From assembly GCA_012656075.1 (NCBI GenBank), contig JAAKBF010000390.1, positions 682,001 through 746,000 on the forward strand: a DNA stretch of 64,000 nucleotides, read 5' to 3'. Positions within the stretch are counted from its first letter, which is position 1. Every line of letters begins with the position of its first letter. This DNA comes from Phytophthora hibernalis (taxonomy: Eukaryota > Oomycota > Peronosporomycetes > Peronosporales > Peronosporaceae). Positions 1-10,888 of this stretch are shown here, piece after piece. The position numbers and the translations under genes are program-made. The notes beneath the pieces are model-generated. The model was given only the letters and a program-made list of their open reading frames with translations, did no database searches and was not told the DNA's origin.

Positions 1-1712
1 CGGACTCAGCAATGCTGAGGACCTGATCAAGCTTATTAGGGAGGAGCACGGAGACTACTTCTGTGTGGCCTGCGCGGGCTACGCGGAGGTGCACACGGAG
101 TCGTGGAACCACCCGGACCTGCCGCCCTCCAATGAGGCGCGCGCGCTGGACCTGCAGCGTCTCAAGGCCAAGCAAGATGCCGGCGCGGACTTTATCATCA
201 CGCAGTTCTTCTTCGACGTGGACAACATGATCCAGTGGGTCGCCGACTGCAAGGACGCCGGCATCACCATCCCTATCCTGCCCGGGTACCTACCCATTCA
301 GAACTACAGCTCCTTCTGCAAGTTCACGAGCTGGTGCAAGACGCGCGTACCCGAGAAGGTGCTCTCGGAGTTGGACGCTATCAAAAATGACGACGCAGCT
401 GTGCGTCGTTATGGCACGCAGCTCGCGGTCGAGACGTGCGAGCGCCTGCTGGCGGCGGGAGTCAACTCGCTGCACTTCTACACGATGAATTTGGCTACAA
501 CGGTGACGCAGGTGCTGGAAGGTCTGCAGCTGCTGCCGGCGCGCAACCAGCGAGAGCTGCCGTGGCAGTCCACGCTACAGCGCTCTACTGTTGAAGGAGA
601 GCAGGTCCGCCCGATCTTCTGGTCCAACCGTCAGGCCAGCTACATTGCGCGTACTGCTGCGTGGGACGAGTTCCCCAACGGACGATGGGGAGACCGCACG
701 AGTCCGGCCTATGGAGAGCTGTCGGAGTACTATCTCGCCTTCAAGCGGCCGAAGCTCCAGCGCGCCGACCTGTGGGGAACCCCGCAGACCGAGCAGGACG
801 TGTGGAACGTGTTCGTCCGCTTCATTGACGGTCACGTGAAGCAGCTGCCGTGGTGCGAGCAGGCTCTGTCGCTCGAGAGCGCTGCTATCCGCGAGAACCT
901 CCAGTGGCTCAACTCCAACGGCTTCTTGACCATTAACAGTCAGCCGCGCGTGAACGGCGCTCCTTCCAGCGACCCATCTGTCGGCTGGGGAGGTGACGAC
1001 GGTGTCGTGTTCAGAAGGCTTACGTGGAGTTCTTCGTTGCCCCCGAAAAGATGGAGCACCTTGCGACGGTCATGCGCCGCGACTACCCGCAGCTCTCGTT
1101 CCACGCCCTCAACCGCCAGGGCGACGAGCACCGCAACACGCCGCTGCACAGCGTTACGGCCGTCACGTGGGGTGTCTTTCCCGGTATCGAAATCGTGCAA
1201 CCGACGGTTGTCGACTCGGACTCGTTCGCGGCTTGGAAGGATGAGGCGTTCGAACTGTGGCAGACCCAGTGGGCGTCAGCCTACCCTGAGGATTCGCGCG
1301 AGCGCGAAGTGATTCAGCACGTCCACGACACGTACTTCCTTGTCAATATTGTCGACAACGACTACGCCAACGGTGAGTCTTCCTGCGCTAGTGCCTAACC
1401 GACATGCCATTCCATGTATGCTAACCTTATTATGCTTGTCATGCTACAGATGAGTCGGACATCTTCAGCATCTTCACGCAGATCATCACGGAGGCCATGG
1501 ACAAGGAGCAGCTGCGTGCGCGTGTGCTCGAGCTCGAGTCCCGCCGCGAGAAGATGTTTGACACGCTGGCGTCGTTCCAGTCGCAGCAGGAGGAGCTGAA
1601 CGGTGAGCTGCGTGCCACAAACTCGGAGCTGGCAGGTGTGCGCAGTGAGAACGTTCAGCTGAAGGAGAAGGTCCGCCAGTTGAAGGCCCAGCTCGCTCTC
1701 ACGTCGCTGTAG
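1..1712 (+). CDS. Methylenetetrahydrofolate reductase, 5'-truncated by window edge
   Basis: The reading frame is open from base 2 at the window edge, so the N-terminal part of the catalytic barrel is missing. The visible product has the MTHFR barrel segment (CACAGYAEVHTE-like stretch, then GADFIITQFFFD and PGYLPIQ), followed by the regulatory half (VGWGG, EFFVAPE, TWGVFPG). The family reduces 5,10-methylene-THF to 5-methyl-THF for methionine synthesis in the cytosol. The frame breaks near 1013: the match resumes one frame over, as if one C were missing after a TTC codon. An intron lies at 1373-1449 (GTGAGT...ACAG) and exon 2 is 1450-1712. Exon 2 encodes a C-terminal extension of about 85 residues rich in heptads (LRARVLELESRREKM..., QLKEKVRQLKAQL), predicted coiled coil. 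This is the orthologue of the yeast MET12/MET13 type. Identity is clear; the frameshift is probably a sequence error. Confidence 0.9.
1373..1449 (+). other. Intron of the MTHFR gene
   Basis: GTGAGT donor and ACAG acceptor; splicing joins AAC-G with AT-GAG and gives an uninterrupted DESDIFSIF continuation. The 77-nt length is typical of the other introns in this window. Confidence 0.85.
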
Positions 1713-2257
1713 AAGACCAGACCCCGCGTCAAGCAGCGGACCGAAGCAATCGCAACGAAGCGGACGGGCGGACCGAGTGGCTGCTGCACGAAGCACCTGC
1801 CTGCCTCCCCCACACAAGATTCCGATTGCCACTCCGCGGACTGACGTCGGGCTCTGTAGAGCTGTCTGAAATGAACGATAGAGTGAGTGAAACACGCCAC
1901 ACACATACCGATTAGCCCAATTGTGCATGGAAATATCTCGTGGGGCTTGTCGATTGCTGGAGTCTGAGCTCTTTGCATTGCTTTGCTGCATGACCACGTA
2001 CGCACGATGTCCGCGCTGATCTTGCAACAGCCACAACCTCACACTAAATAACCTGCAACATTTCATACCTTTATCTCCATCCTCTACAAAACCTATCTAT
2101 TAACGAGCGCATCAACATATTCTCCTCTAACATACCCTTTCAACAGTCCGTTTCAATTCTCAACCATCACTGTACCGTCCGTTCTCGGATCCAGTCGATC
2201 CGCTCTAGCCATTTTCAGTTCCGCGTTCCCCTCAAGAGCTACGCAGAGCCTTCAGCC
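1713..2257. other. Intergenic region between MTHFR and threonyl-tRNA synthetase
   Basis: About 545 bp. ORFs on either strand here have no recognisable protein character. The last ~150 bp are C/T-rich before the ATG at 2258, as expected for a 5' leader. I see no RNA gene or repeat. Confidence 0.6.
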
Positions 2258-4482
2258 ATGAGTGAACCCGCGCGCGTGCAGACGCGCCTCACCAAGGAGC
2301 GGCCCCAAGGTGACGGGCGCGGCCAGCGAGGCCAAGATCGGCGGCGCGTTCACGCTGACCCCCAACCCGCCGTTCGTGGCGGCGCGCGTGGCCGTGTACG
2401 ACCGCATCATGGCCGGCCAGAAGCAGCAGATCGAAGACCTGGCCGCCGCGCAGACACCCATCCGCATCACGCTGCCCGACGGCGCCGTGAAGGAGGGAAT
2501 CGCCTGGCAGACGACGCCCCTGGACGTGGCGCTCGAGATCTCGCAGGGCCTGGCCGACCAGGTGGTCGTGGCGCGCGTGACGTACCGTGGACAGCCCGCG
2601 GACCCGCTGAGCGTGACGCAGGCCGACGTGGACGGCAACGAATCTAGTGACAAGGCCGACGCCTGCTGCGGAGCTGTGGCCGACGCCGCCGAGCTCTGGG
2701 ACGTGTTCCGACCGCTCATCGGCGACTGCCGCCTGGAGCTGCTCAAGTTCGAGGACCAGGAGGGCCGCATGGTCTTCTGGCACTCGAGCGCGCACATCCT
2801 GGGCGAGAGTCTGGAGACGCTTAAGGGCGCGCACCTGACCATTGGTCCGCCTGTGGAGGGAGGCTTCTACTACGACTCGTACATGGGCGCAGAGACGGTG
2901 CTCGAGAGCGAGCTCAGTGTCATTGAGAAAGCCTGTCAGAAGGTCGTCAAGGACAAGCAGAAGTTCGAGCGTATCGTGCTGACCAAGGAAGAGGCGCTCG
3001 AGATGTTCGCAGACAACGTGTTCAAGACGCAGATCATCTCCACCAAGATCCCGGACGGAGGCAAGACCACGGCCTACCGCTGCGGCCCGCTTATTGATTT
3101 GTGTCGCGGCCCCCATGTGCCTCATACGGGCAAGATCAAGGCGCTCGCTGTCACGCGCGCCTCCAGCTCGCACTGGCTGGGCAAGACCACGAACGACGCT
3201 CTGCAGCGCGTGTACGGCATCGCGTTCCCCGACAAGAACAAGATGAAGGAGTGGAAGCACTTCCAGGCCGAGGCCGCCAAGCGCGACCACCGTCGCCTCG
3301 GCGTGAGCGAGGAGCTCTTCTTCTTCCACTCGCTCAGCCCCGGCAGCGGCTTCTGGCTGCCGCACGGCTCGGCCGTCTACTTCAAGCTGCTCAAGTTCAT
3401 CCGCGAGCAGTACCGCGCGCGGCTACACAGAGGTCATCACGCCCAACATTTACAACATGGAGCTCTGGAACATCTCGGGCCACGCACAGCACTACAAGGA
3501 GAACATGTTTGTGTTTGACGTGGAGGGACAGGAGTACGCGCTCAAGCCCATGAACTGCCCAGCCGCGTCGCTGCTGTTCGACTTCCGCCAGCGCTCGTAC
3601 CGTGAGCTGCCCCTTCGCTTTGCCGACTGCGGCGTGCTGCACCGTAACGAGCTGAGCGGAGCTCTGACGGGCCTCACGCGCGTGCGTCGTTTCCAGCAAG
3701 ACGATGCCCACATTTTCTGCCGCGATGACCAGATCAAGAAGGAGGTGCTAGACTTCCTGTCCTTCATGAAGTACGTGTACGACGTGTTCGGCATTAAGTT
3801 CAACCTGGAGCTGTCCACGCGCCCGGAGAAGGCGATGGGCGAACTGGAGCAGTGGGAGGTTGCTGAGAAGCAGCTCGGCGAGGCTCTGGACGAGTTTGTT
3901 GGAGCTGGCAAGTGGGTGGTGAACCCGGGCGACGGCGCTTTCTACGGTCCGAAGATCGACATCATGATCACGGATGCGCTGAAGCGCCAGCACCAGTGCG
4001 CGACAGTGCAACTTGACTTCCAGCTGCCCATCCGCTTCAACCTGAAGTACCGCACGGATGCCGCTGACAACTTCAAGCGCCCCGTGATTATTCACCGCGC
4101 CATCTACGGCTCGCTGGAGCGATTCGTCGCCGTGCTGGTCGAGCACTACGCCGGCAAGTTTCCGTTCTGGCTGTCGCCGCGCCAGATCCTCATCGTCACG
4201 GTGGGCGCCGCCTTCGTGGACTACGGTTACGAGGTCAAGGACGCTATGTTCCGTGCTGGTTTCGACGTCGACATCGATGACACGGGCAAGACGCTGAACA
4301 AGAAGATCCGTGAGGGCCAGATGGCTCACTACAACTTCATCCTAGTGGTGGGCGCTCACGAGAAGGAGGCTCGCTCCGTGAACATTCGTACGCGTGACAA
4401 CAAGGTCACGGGCACTAAGACGATCGAGGAGGCCATCGCCATGTTCAAGGACCTGGAGACGACCAAGGCGGCCGACGAGTAA
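2258..4482 (+). CDS. Threonyl-tRNA synthetase (class II)
   Basis: Charges tRNA-Thr with threonine. Domains in order: TGS domain (IRITLPDG...), tRNA-SAD editing domain (HSSAHILGESLE, GGFYYDSY, CRGPHVPHTGK), class II core with motif 2 (ADCGVLHRNELSG, RRFQQDDAHIFC) and motif 3 (YGSLERFVAVLVEHY), and C-terminal anticodon-binding domain (SPRQILIVTVGAAF). The length of about 740 residues is normal for the eukaryotic enzyme. I choose the ATG at 2258. The frame changes near 2303 within a CCCC run (one C too many) and again near 3415 in a GCGCGCGG stretch; on each side the family match is perfect, so these look like homopolymer or dinucleotide consensus errors. Whether the protein serves cytosol, mitochondria or both is not evident; no convincing presequence is seen. 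A candidate poly(A) signal is at 4668-4673. Confidence 0.92.
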
Positions 4483-4667
4483 GCAGTGCGCAAGTTAAGA
4501 AAGGTTGGTGGCGGTAGGTTTCCCACTTTTCTCGGTCGCCCCTCTCAGCGATAGCGTTTGTTTCAGTCTTTAGCTAAAGAGCCATACAGTTGTGAGCGGT
4601 TCCTGCATCATGTCATGTTCATCAATTTTCTGAAGTGCTCGACCATCATGGTGTTGGAGCAGCATTA

Positions 4668-4673
4668 AATAAA
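4668..4673 (+). promoter_or_regulatory. Candidate polyadenylation signal (AATAAA)
   Basis: AATAAA followed by an A run 186 bp after the threonyl-tRNA synthetase stop. The rest of 4483-4887 has no gene I can support; a 76-codon ORF at 4750-4980 has no features and overlaps the effector start. Confidence 0.35.
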
Positions 4674-4887
4674 AAAATAGCCGAACTCTGGTTTTGTTTG
4701 TAACAGGGCCTAGCTCGCGTCCGTCCGCAATGCATTTGTTTTCAAAAGGTTGAGGTTCAGCGCGAATTTATTCCAGAAAAATATTTACAGATCCTTCATC
4801 TTTATCGTTATCACAGACTTTGAAGATGATGATGCTACACATCCGAGATTTATCCTATACGGAATGGTGGTGATTGCAAGCACTGCT

Positions 4888-4900
4888 TTCACTTTTCAAT
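4888..4900 (+). promoter_or_regulatory. Candidate oomycete initiator-like element of the RxLR gene
   Basis: TTCACTTTTCAAT lies about 32-44 bp upstream of the effector ATG. Oomycete core promoters have an initiator of the form TCAYTTYNCAWTT near transcription start sites; this match is partial. Inference only. Confidence 0.3.
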
Positions 4901-4931
4901 TGTCCCCATTGGACTCCAACAAACTAGAAGC

Positions 4932-5410
4932 ATGGGAAAGTATAATGTATTGCTTGCGATCACGATTTTTCTCGTTGTAACCAGCGAAGTCCTCTCATCG
5001 GTCACGGACTCCTACCAGACCAAGACCACCAAGTTGGCTTCAGGTGGCGACACACTTCGGTCCCGCCAGCTCAATTATGGCCCGAGCATGCGGGGTTTGA
5101 GGGGTGTCGATGCAGCTGGAGAAGCCGACAGAGACAAAGACGCTACTGCTGCTGCTGAGGAACGGGGATTCCAGGCCGCCGTTCTGGGAAAGTTAACCAA
5201 CCTCGCGAAAAAGGCGAATATGCCCAAGACCGCGCAGAATCTGCTATTTCGATCTTGGCTGAAGGGGGAAAGGATCCCAAGTTCGCTCTTGAGTATTACG
5301 GGCTGAAAGGACTAGAACCAGCGATTGCCAAGCAAAGCCCCAACTTCGAACTTGTGCTGAAATATTCAGAAATTTGGAGGGCCAAGGGTGGTCGCTACAT
5401 GACCTTGTGA
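4932..5410 (+). CDS. RxLR-dEER type secreted effector candidate, frameshifted
   Basis: Residues 1-23 are a typical secretion signal with a hydrophobic core (LLAITIFLVV) and small residues before the probable cleavage site. RGLR is at residues 54-57 and EER at 76-78, the spacing expected of oomycete host-translocated effectors; an RQLN at 45-48 precedes it. The C-terminal half looks like a helical WY-type effector domain. The frame of the ATG ends at a stop at 5304-5306, but a second frame with effector-like content (conserved Tyr, Leu and Trp spacing) runs from about 5245 to a stop at 5408-5410, so an indel near 5245 splits the gene. Given the indel frequency in the window, this is either a sequencing error or a real truncating allele. 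It sits alone between two housekeeping genes. The host target is unknown. Confidence 0.75.
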
Positions 5411-5633
5411 GGGCGACAGCGTTCAAGAGCTTGAGGGAGTGAATCTGCGCATGAGTAAATAACTCAATTACTCATATACTCATGCCATTCAGAAAAATCC
5501 TAGCATAGCATTTTCACCTTGGTGGTCATTTTGCCGATATTTTTGTCCAGAAAGGCATCGGTGGAGAGCTCCATTCCAGCGCAGCTCCAGATTTCTTTCG
5601 TTTCTATTTGACATCTTGATCGCCAGAAGGAAG

Positions 5634-8116
5634 ATGATCTTGGAGAATGAAGAGGGCAGGAAGTCCTTCGACCTTTTCGACTGCGACAGTAGCTTCAGCC
5701 GAGAGTGCTATGCCTCGATGCACACGCCTCCACCACGTTCAGTGCTTTCTCCGACAAGCAACTGGACTGTCCCATCGTCGCTGCATCAATCGGCCATCCT
5801 AGGCGAGCAAAAGGCCAAAATGCCGCTGCTGATCCGTGTACGTGACACCCGTGTACTGACTGGAGCTGCTGCGTTCGTGACGGCGCTGATGCTACTTGTC
5901 GGAATTTTCATGAACGGGGTCTCGGTCGGCTCTCGTGACTCGGTCGCGTCGATGAGCGATCTCAACGAGTACAACTTTTATTCAGGCACGGTGGCGGCCA
6001 TGCTGGCTAAACCATTCGAAATGGCGCTTGCTGTTTTCATGCCAGTTCTGACCCTTGTGCTGTCGCCCCAGAACAGCTTGCAGAACGACTCGGTGGCATG
6101 GAGGGCACTGCTTTTCTGTGCCCAAGGATTGCTTGTAGCGCTGCTTACAGGAGTGTTTAGTACTCTCAACGTGCAGCAGCTGGATCCACTGGTGGTGCCA
6201 GTGATCGTCGCCTCGGACTTGTCATCCTCCTCGACTGCGTCCGGATCGACCTCGGTGGTCAATGAGTTGTCGTTTTCGCTACGACAGACGAAAGACACGT
6301 TGCTTCGCACTGCAATCCTTCCGATATACGTGAAAGCGAACGCAAGCCTCTGCCAGGGTCGTGGCGGGTGGCCGAACATCGCGACAACTTACGCTTTCTT
6401 CTCGAACGACTGGCTGGTAGATCTGTTGCCGGAAGGCTGCGAGGCCTCGTTCTTTCTGAGCACGAGACTTGATGAAGAATCGGCCACTACCAGCGACAGT
6501 GGAAACGGAACAATCTCCAATTGGACTTCGGAGAATGCTTTGAGTGTCGGGTTCAATGCGAGCCTGTCGGCCAATCTCCTGTTGTACGCGATGTTCTTCT
6601 CACAGACACTGTTGGCATGGAACGGACTCTCCTACCTGGTAAACAGCTCGTTGGCACAATTCCAAGACGAGGTCAGCCTGTGGCGAGGTGCGGGTACAAG
6701 CATCACCGAGTCCGACTTCAAGCTTGCGGCGAACACAATGCTGCGGAAGACGCTCGATGAACAATCTTCTCGACTGGGACTGGCATTCGACACAGCTTCA
6801 GTCTCCTTCAATGCATCGCATACAGCGCTGTCTGCAGACCTCGACTTCGATGCTGTCACGATCGAGATTCCATTCGACGAGCATTCTATCGCAAACAATG
6901 TGTCGACTACTGCGTCCGTCTCCACGTCAACTTCATCCTCGGGATCGAGCAGATCGTCATTCCACAACTTCGACTCCATTACCGACTGCGGTGAGTCGGC
7001 ATGCTTGATTCCACCACCAGGGCAGTCATTTTCAGCGACGGCAACGCTAGGGGATACCAGCTACACGCAATGGAACGTCGAGCCTCAGATCCAAGCCTTC
7101 GCAGCTTGTATTTTCGAGGACGGCACGGAGTTCATGACAGTCGACTACCTGCATGGTGCCAGCTGCAGCCGTCGCTCCACGACGTCGTTCTTGGTCTACA
7201 GCTTTGCGCGTCGGGTGGTCGCCGATAACTTGACTCTTGAATCGTCGAGTTCAAGCAATAATTCTTCACGCATCGTCACGGCGACGAACATGCAACGCAC
7301 TCACACAATCACGCTGGGCAGGTTGTCCTGGCGCACGAAAATCTGGCCACCGCGTTCAACGCGACGTGCGGCGTCAGCGACAATGGCAGCTCGTGCTTGG
7401 GCATCAGCTTCCCGTTGACCAACGGCAATTCATCGACCTCGTCAGCCAGGCACCTTGTCATTGGTGAGAGCCACCTTCCGATTGAGTCTTTGGGCGAGTT
7501 CGACGGTCTGTACTCGCGGTGGACTCCATTAGCGATGGTGACGACGCCCAGCGACATTCAAGGAGACCTGCTCTCCCAGCGCAACGTGCACAACAAGTGG
7601 CAGATGGACCTCGACGGACTTTGCTCGACGGGCGTTGATGTGTTCGCGACCCAAGTGGAGCAAAACCGCTGGTACATGAGCTACGGACTGCAAGAGTCCT
7701 ACACGGCGGCGCTCTTCCTGCTTTTCCAGAACGCGGTGGTGCGAGAGGAACAGCGCAGCGTCGACGGGTCTCAAACGCTCGGCTTCGCTGGTAGCAGAAC
7801 GCGCGTAACGCTGGAAGCGCGGATCCCGCTCCCATCGGCATTGATTTCCATCGTGGGCTGCGTGGTTGTGCTGGTCGGCACGGTGTGCGTTGCAGCTGCC
7901 GGTCGCCGCAAGGAAGGCCTGATCCAGCGCGACGTGGACGTGGAAGAAGTCGCCAAGGTGCTGCTGGTCGACGGCCGCTTCCCGAGACTCTTTCTGCACT
8001 GCACGCTGGACGACCGCCCATTACACACCTTCGGCATCAGCGCGCTCGTGTTGCATCAGGAACACATCAACAACAACTCGGCGATCTTCATCCAATACCC
8101 ACCTATGGCAGTGTAG
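5634..8116 (+). CDS. Large membrane glycoprotein, unknown function
   Basis: I do not recognise the family. The first ATG in the open frame is at 5634 (upstream codons lack an ATG). About 827 residues: a polar N-terminal tail of ~80 residues, three hydrophobic segments (TGAAAFVTALMLLVGIFM, MALAVFMPVLTLVL, ALLFCAQGLLVALLTGVF), then a long Ser/Thr/Asn-rich segment with many N-x-S/T glycosylation sequons and scattered Cys, and a final membrane helix (ALISIVGCVVVLVGTVCVAAA) followed by a ~75-residue tail. This suggests a surface or endomembrane protein with one large lumenal domain. One indel near 7316 separates two frames (stop at 7418; continuation to 8116) whose contents join smoothly. Probably an oomycete-specific family. 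Confidence 0.7.
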
Positions 8117-8258
8117 GAGGCGCAACGTCTACAGTTAATACGTCAGTCAGCGCCCCAGTTACCTAGCATACCCCGGCAAATGAGTCAAAGTGCTGCTCAA
8201 CCACATCATCCCATTCAAAATTGCCTGATCTTGTCCAACATCCAGTCTGTTCCTGCAC

Positions 8259-9126
8259 TTAGGCGGTTTTCGCCTTGCGCTTTGGCAGAGGCAGCAGTAC
8301 GCTGGTCTGCGCCTTGTACTCTTGATAAGCTCTGGTGTCTCCCCAGCGCTCTTCCGCCTGTTTTCCAGCAGTGGAACTCCCGACACAAAGAGCAGCAGGA
8401 ACGCCACAAACACCGGACTCACCGCCGCCCAGCATCGCAGCGCAACCATCGGCAGCGTGTGCACACTCACACAAAACACTCCGACCCACATCATGATCTC
8501 TCCGCAGTAGTTCGGGTGGCGGCTGTAGTACCACAACCCGCTCTGGATGAATGTTCCCTTATTGTCGTTGTTGCGACGGAACTGCGTCTTCTGGTAGTCG
8601 GCCGTGACTTCCATCACGTAGCCCACGACCAACAGAAACACTCCAGCGACGTCCAGAGACGACAGCGGCAGCTCCTGGACCCCGTGTTTTAACGTAAGCA
8701 GCACTGGTAGCACTGTAAGCAGCACCCACAACCCTGGATGCTCCAGACGCCGAGAAACCGCAGCGGATTCGTCCGGATCTCCTTGAAGCGCTTGTCCTCG
8801 CCGCACTCGCAGATGCGCAGGAACAGAAACGCGCCCAGTCGCACACACCAGAGCCACACGAGCGTCGTCAGCAGTGACGATCTCCAGGACGTAGGACCGT
8901 TGGCTGTATAGGCCAAGAGCGACACCAGCGCGTACGTCACGGAGCCTGTGAGGTCGAAGAAGCGCTCGTCCTGCTTGGGGATTGCGTATAGTGCAGACAG
9001 CCACTGAATACCGAAGCTGACGACCGCGTAGAGCTGCAGATCCGTGTAGTAAGACACGACTGCCGCTAGTAAGAGGGCGATAACCGACCCCGCGATATTG
9101 CGCACAAACCCCATGGCTCTTGTCAC
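8259..9126 (-). CDS. DUF1295 / steroid 5-alpha-reductase-like membrane protein
   Basis: Starts at the ATG ending at 9126 (MTRAMGFVRNIAG...). The product has five to six hydrophobic segments and the DUF1295 signature: LWCVRLGAFLF, DKRFKEIR, then WYYSRHPNYCGEIMMWVG near the C terminus and a closing ERWGDTRAYQEYKAQTS. The C-terminal RHPNY block is shared by steroid 5-alpha reductases and isoprenylcysteine methyltransferase-fold enzymes, where it binds cofactor. The substrate here is unknown; sterol or lipid reduction in the ER membrane is the usual suggestion. The frame shifts near 8725 and again near 8365; both flanks match the family. Length about 285 residues, normal. Divergently transcribed from the MIF homologue across ~360 bp containing a perfect hairpin. 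Confidence 0.82.
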
Positions 9127-9270
9127 CTAGACGTCTGATTCGGAAGTGAGCTTCGACAGTCGAGTCCTTGAGAGGGAGTATTTTATTTTCCTGGAGAGTT
9201 CAAGACGATTATTAATACATGTAAAATATAAATACATGATGTAAGCTTATCCATAACTATCGAAATTCCA

Positions 9271-9311
9271 AATGGTTCGTAAGCCTCATATCACGAGGCT
9301 TACGAACCATT
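9271..9311. repeat. Perfect 17-bp inverted repeat with 7-nt loop
   Basis: Arms 9271-9287 and 9295-9311 are exact reverse complements (AATGGTTCGTAAGCCTC), separated by ATATCAC. It lies in the shared upstream region of the DUF1295 gene and the MIF homologue. Too regular for chance in ordinary intergenic DNA; no target duplication is visible around it. Confidence 0.85.
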
Positions 9312-9485
9312 ATGGCTACCTGTAACCAAAGCACGAAACATCGAGCTGTGATTCAGCGTACCGGTATTGTGATTCATAAGCATCGTGCCCTACGCGAACA
9401 ACATATCCTACGTCCACCGTTAAGCCAGTCACGTTGCGCATCAAAATGTTTTGGCCCACTTCGAGTTTCGCGCCCAAGTGTCGAT

Positions 9486-9896
9486 ATGCCGTTTGTTCAC
9501 GTGACCAGCAACATCTCTAAGGTCAATGTGGACGTCCCAGCCGCCCTGCGCGCGCTGTCCAAGGCTATTTCTGCTGCTCTGGACAAGCATGAGGTGTATG
9601 TGATGGTGCAGCTGGACCTGGGTACTCCCATGCTGTTCCAGGCCACGGACACAGTACGTTAGGCAATGCCAACGTAGTCAGTGTATAGTACTAATTCCCT
9701 GTTCATGAGGCAGCCCTGCGCATTCATTCACATCCGCAGCATCGGACGCATCGACTCCGACCTCAACCCCAAGACGGCGGTATCGCTGACTGCCACGGTG
9801 GCTAAAGCGCTCAAGCTTCCCGCTGACCGCGTCTATCTCAACTTGGACGACGTGGACGGCGCCAACTGGGCCATGGCCGGCAACACTTTCGGCTAA
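9486..9896 (+). CDS. Macrophage migration inhibitory factor (MIF) / tautomerase homologue
   Basis: Two exons, 9486-9653 and 9714-9896, joined by an intron with GTACGT donor and GCAG acceptor. The start MPFVHV places a proline directly after the initiator Met, the catalytic base of the MIF/4-oxalocrotonate tautomerase superfamily. Other MIF signatures are PCAFIHIRSIGRID across the splice junction and RVYLNLDDVDGANWAMAGNTFG at the C terminus. The length of 116 residues is that of canonical MIF. No signal peptide, as in animal MIF. Keto-enol tautomerase activity is likely; the biological role in an oomycete is unknown. The frame is intact, unlike most neighbours. An upstream in-frame ATG at 9312 would remove the N-terminal proline and is rejected as the start. 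Confidence 0.92.
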
Positions 9897-10170
9897 ATCT
9901 CGAAGTGTGAAGAGCCGCTATGACACAACGTGGGTAGCAAAACATTTGACTTTGATTCTACTCAACGAGGAGCATTAATTTTTGCTGTTTCCATTTGTTG
10001 CTTCAACTCTGCGTCCCTTAAACGATGATCTGCATCGTGGCCAGCATTCTGACTGAGATCTCACCGTCTCTGGTGAAGTTGTCATCACTCGATGTTGAAG
10101 GGCAACTCTGGTTATTGTACTGCAACGTGTCTTGTTGCCCTGCACGCCGGGCTTTGGCTTTTCAGCCTCT

Positions 10171-10888
10171 TGCGGAATGCTCCGAGGTTCGACTGGCCGT
10201 CGAGTCCAGAACTTCTGTCCTCGCGCCGGCGTCTACCCGACTGGTAGAACACCTATTTTATTTCCGTTCCGTCCGTCCAAACTACCAAACCTACTTGCTC
10301 CCTCCGCTCCTCGTACACTTACGCTGTCCTGGCGTCCGGATGAGTCCGCAGCCGACGCTCACTAAGCCACTAGGTCTCTACGCCTCGGGCGACCACCCCT
10401 TACGGGCAGCCTCACAGCAAACTCGGACTGACACTGCAGTCCTACGCCACTTCCTCCGCTTGTCCGCCAGCACCGCGTCCGTTGTGCACTAGTCACTTCG
10501 GTCGCCGTCCGTCCAATCGTCCGTTCCGTCCGTTCACTTCCGTGCCTTCCGTCCACTCGTCCACTCCGTGTGCCACTCGCTGGTGTCACTCTTGACGCTC
10601 TCCAGCGTCGCCGGTTGTTTCCGTCTGCGTTGCTCGGCGCAGATTGCGAAGTGAGACTCCACTTCGCTCGCCCGCTTCACTCCGCTCGCCCTCCAGCCGT
10701 CCGTCCATCCGTTCTTCGCCGTTCGGCAACCACAATCCGCCCGTCAGTCGCCCAGTCTGCTCGTTCACTTCGCCGTCCGCCCGTGCCTTCTGACCTGGCG
10801 CCAGTATCGCGCCGCTGCCACCTGACTCGCCGCGTGCCACTCCGTCCAGATGTCCATGATCCCGTGCTTCCGATCGTGTCCTGCAACA
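10171..10888 (-). repeat. 3' LTR of element A
   Basis: 718 bp, near-identical to 18401-19118. The plus strand is C/T-rich with many degenerate CCGTCCGT-type short repeats, so the transcript strand is purine-rich. Plus-strand ORFs inside it (for example 10570-11298) are low-complexity artefacts; an identical ORF occurs in the other LTR. Confidence 0.95.

Noticed and set aside
2289..3365. 358-codon minus-strand ORF
   Set aside because: Exact antisense shadow of threonyl-tRNA synthetase, whose family match on the plus strand is decisive.
4750..4980. 76-codon ORF upstream of the effector
   Set aside because: AT-rich, no features, overlaps the effector start and its likely promoter.
2258..8116. 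Programmed frameshifting as an explanation for the split genes
   Set aside because: The breaks are at unrelated sites in unrelated host genes, go in both directions, and lack slippery-site or pseudoknot patterns.
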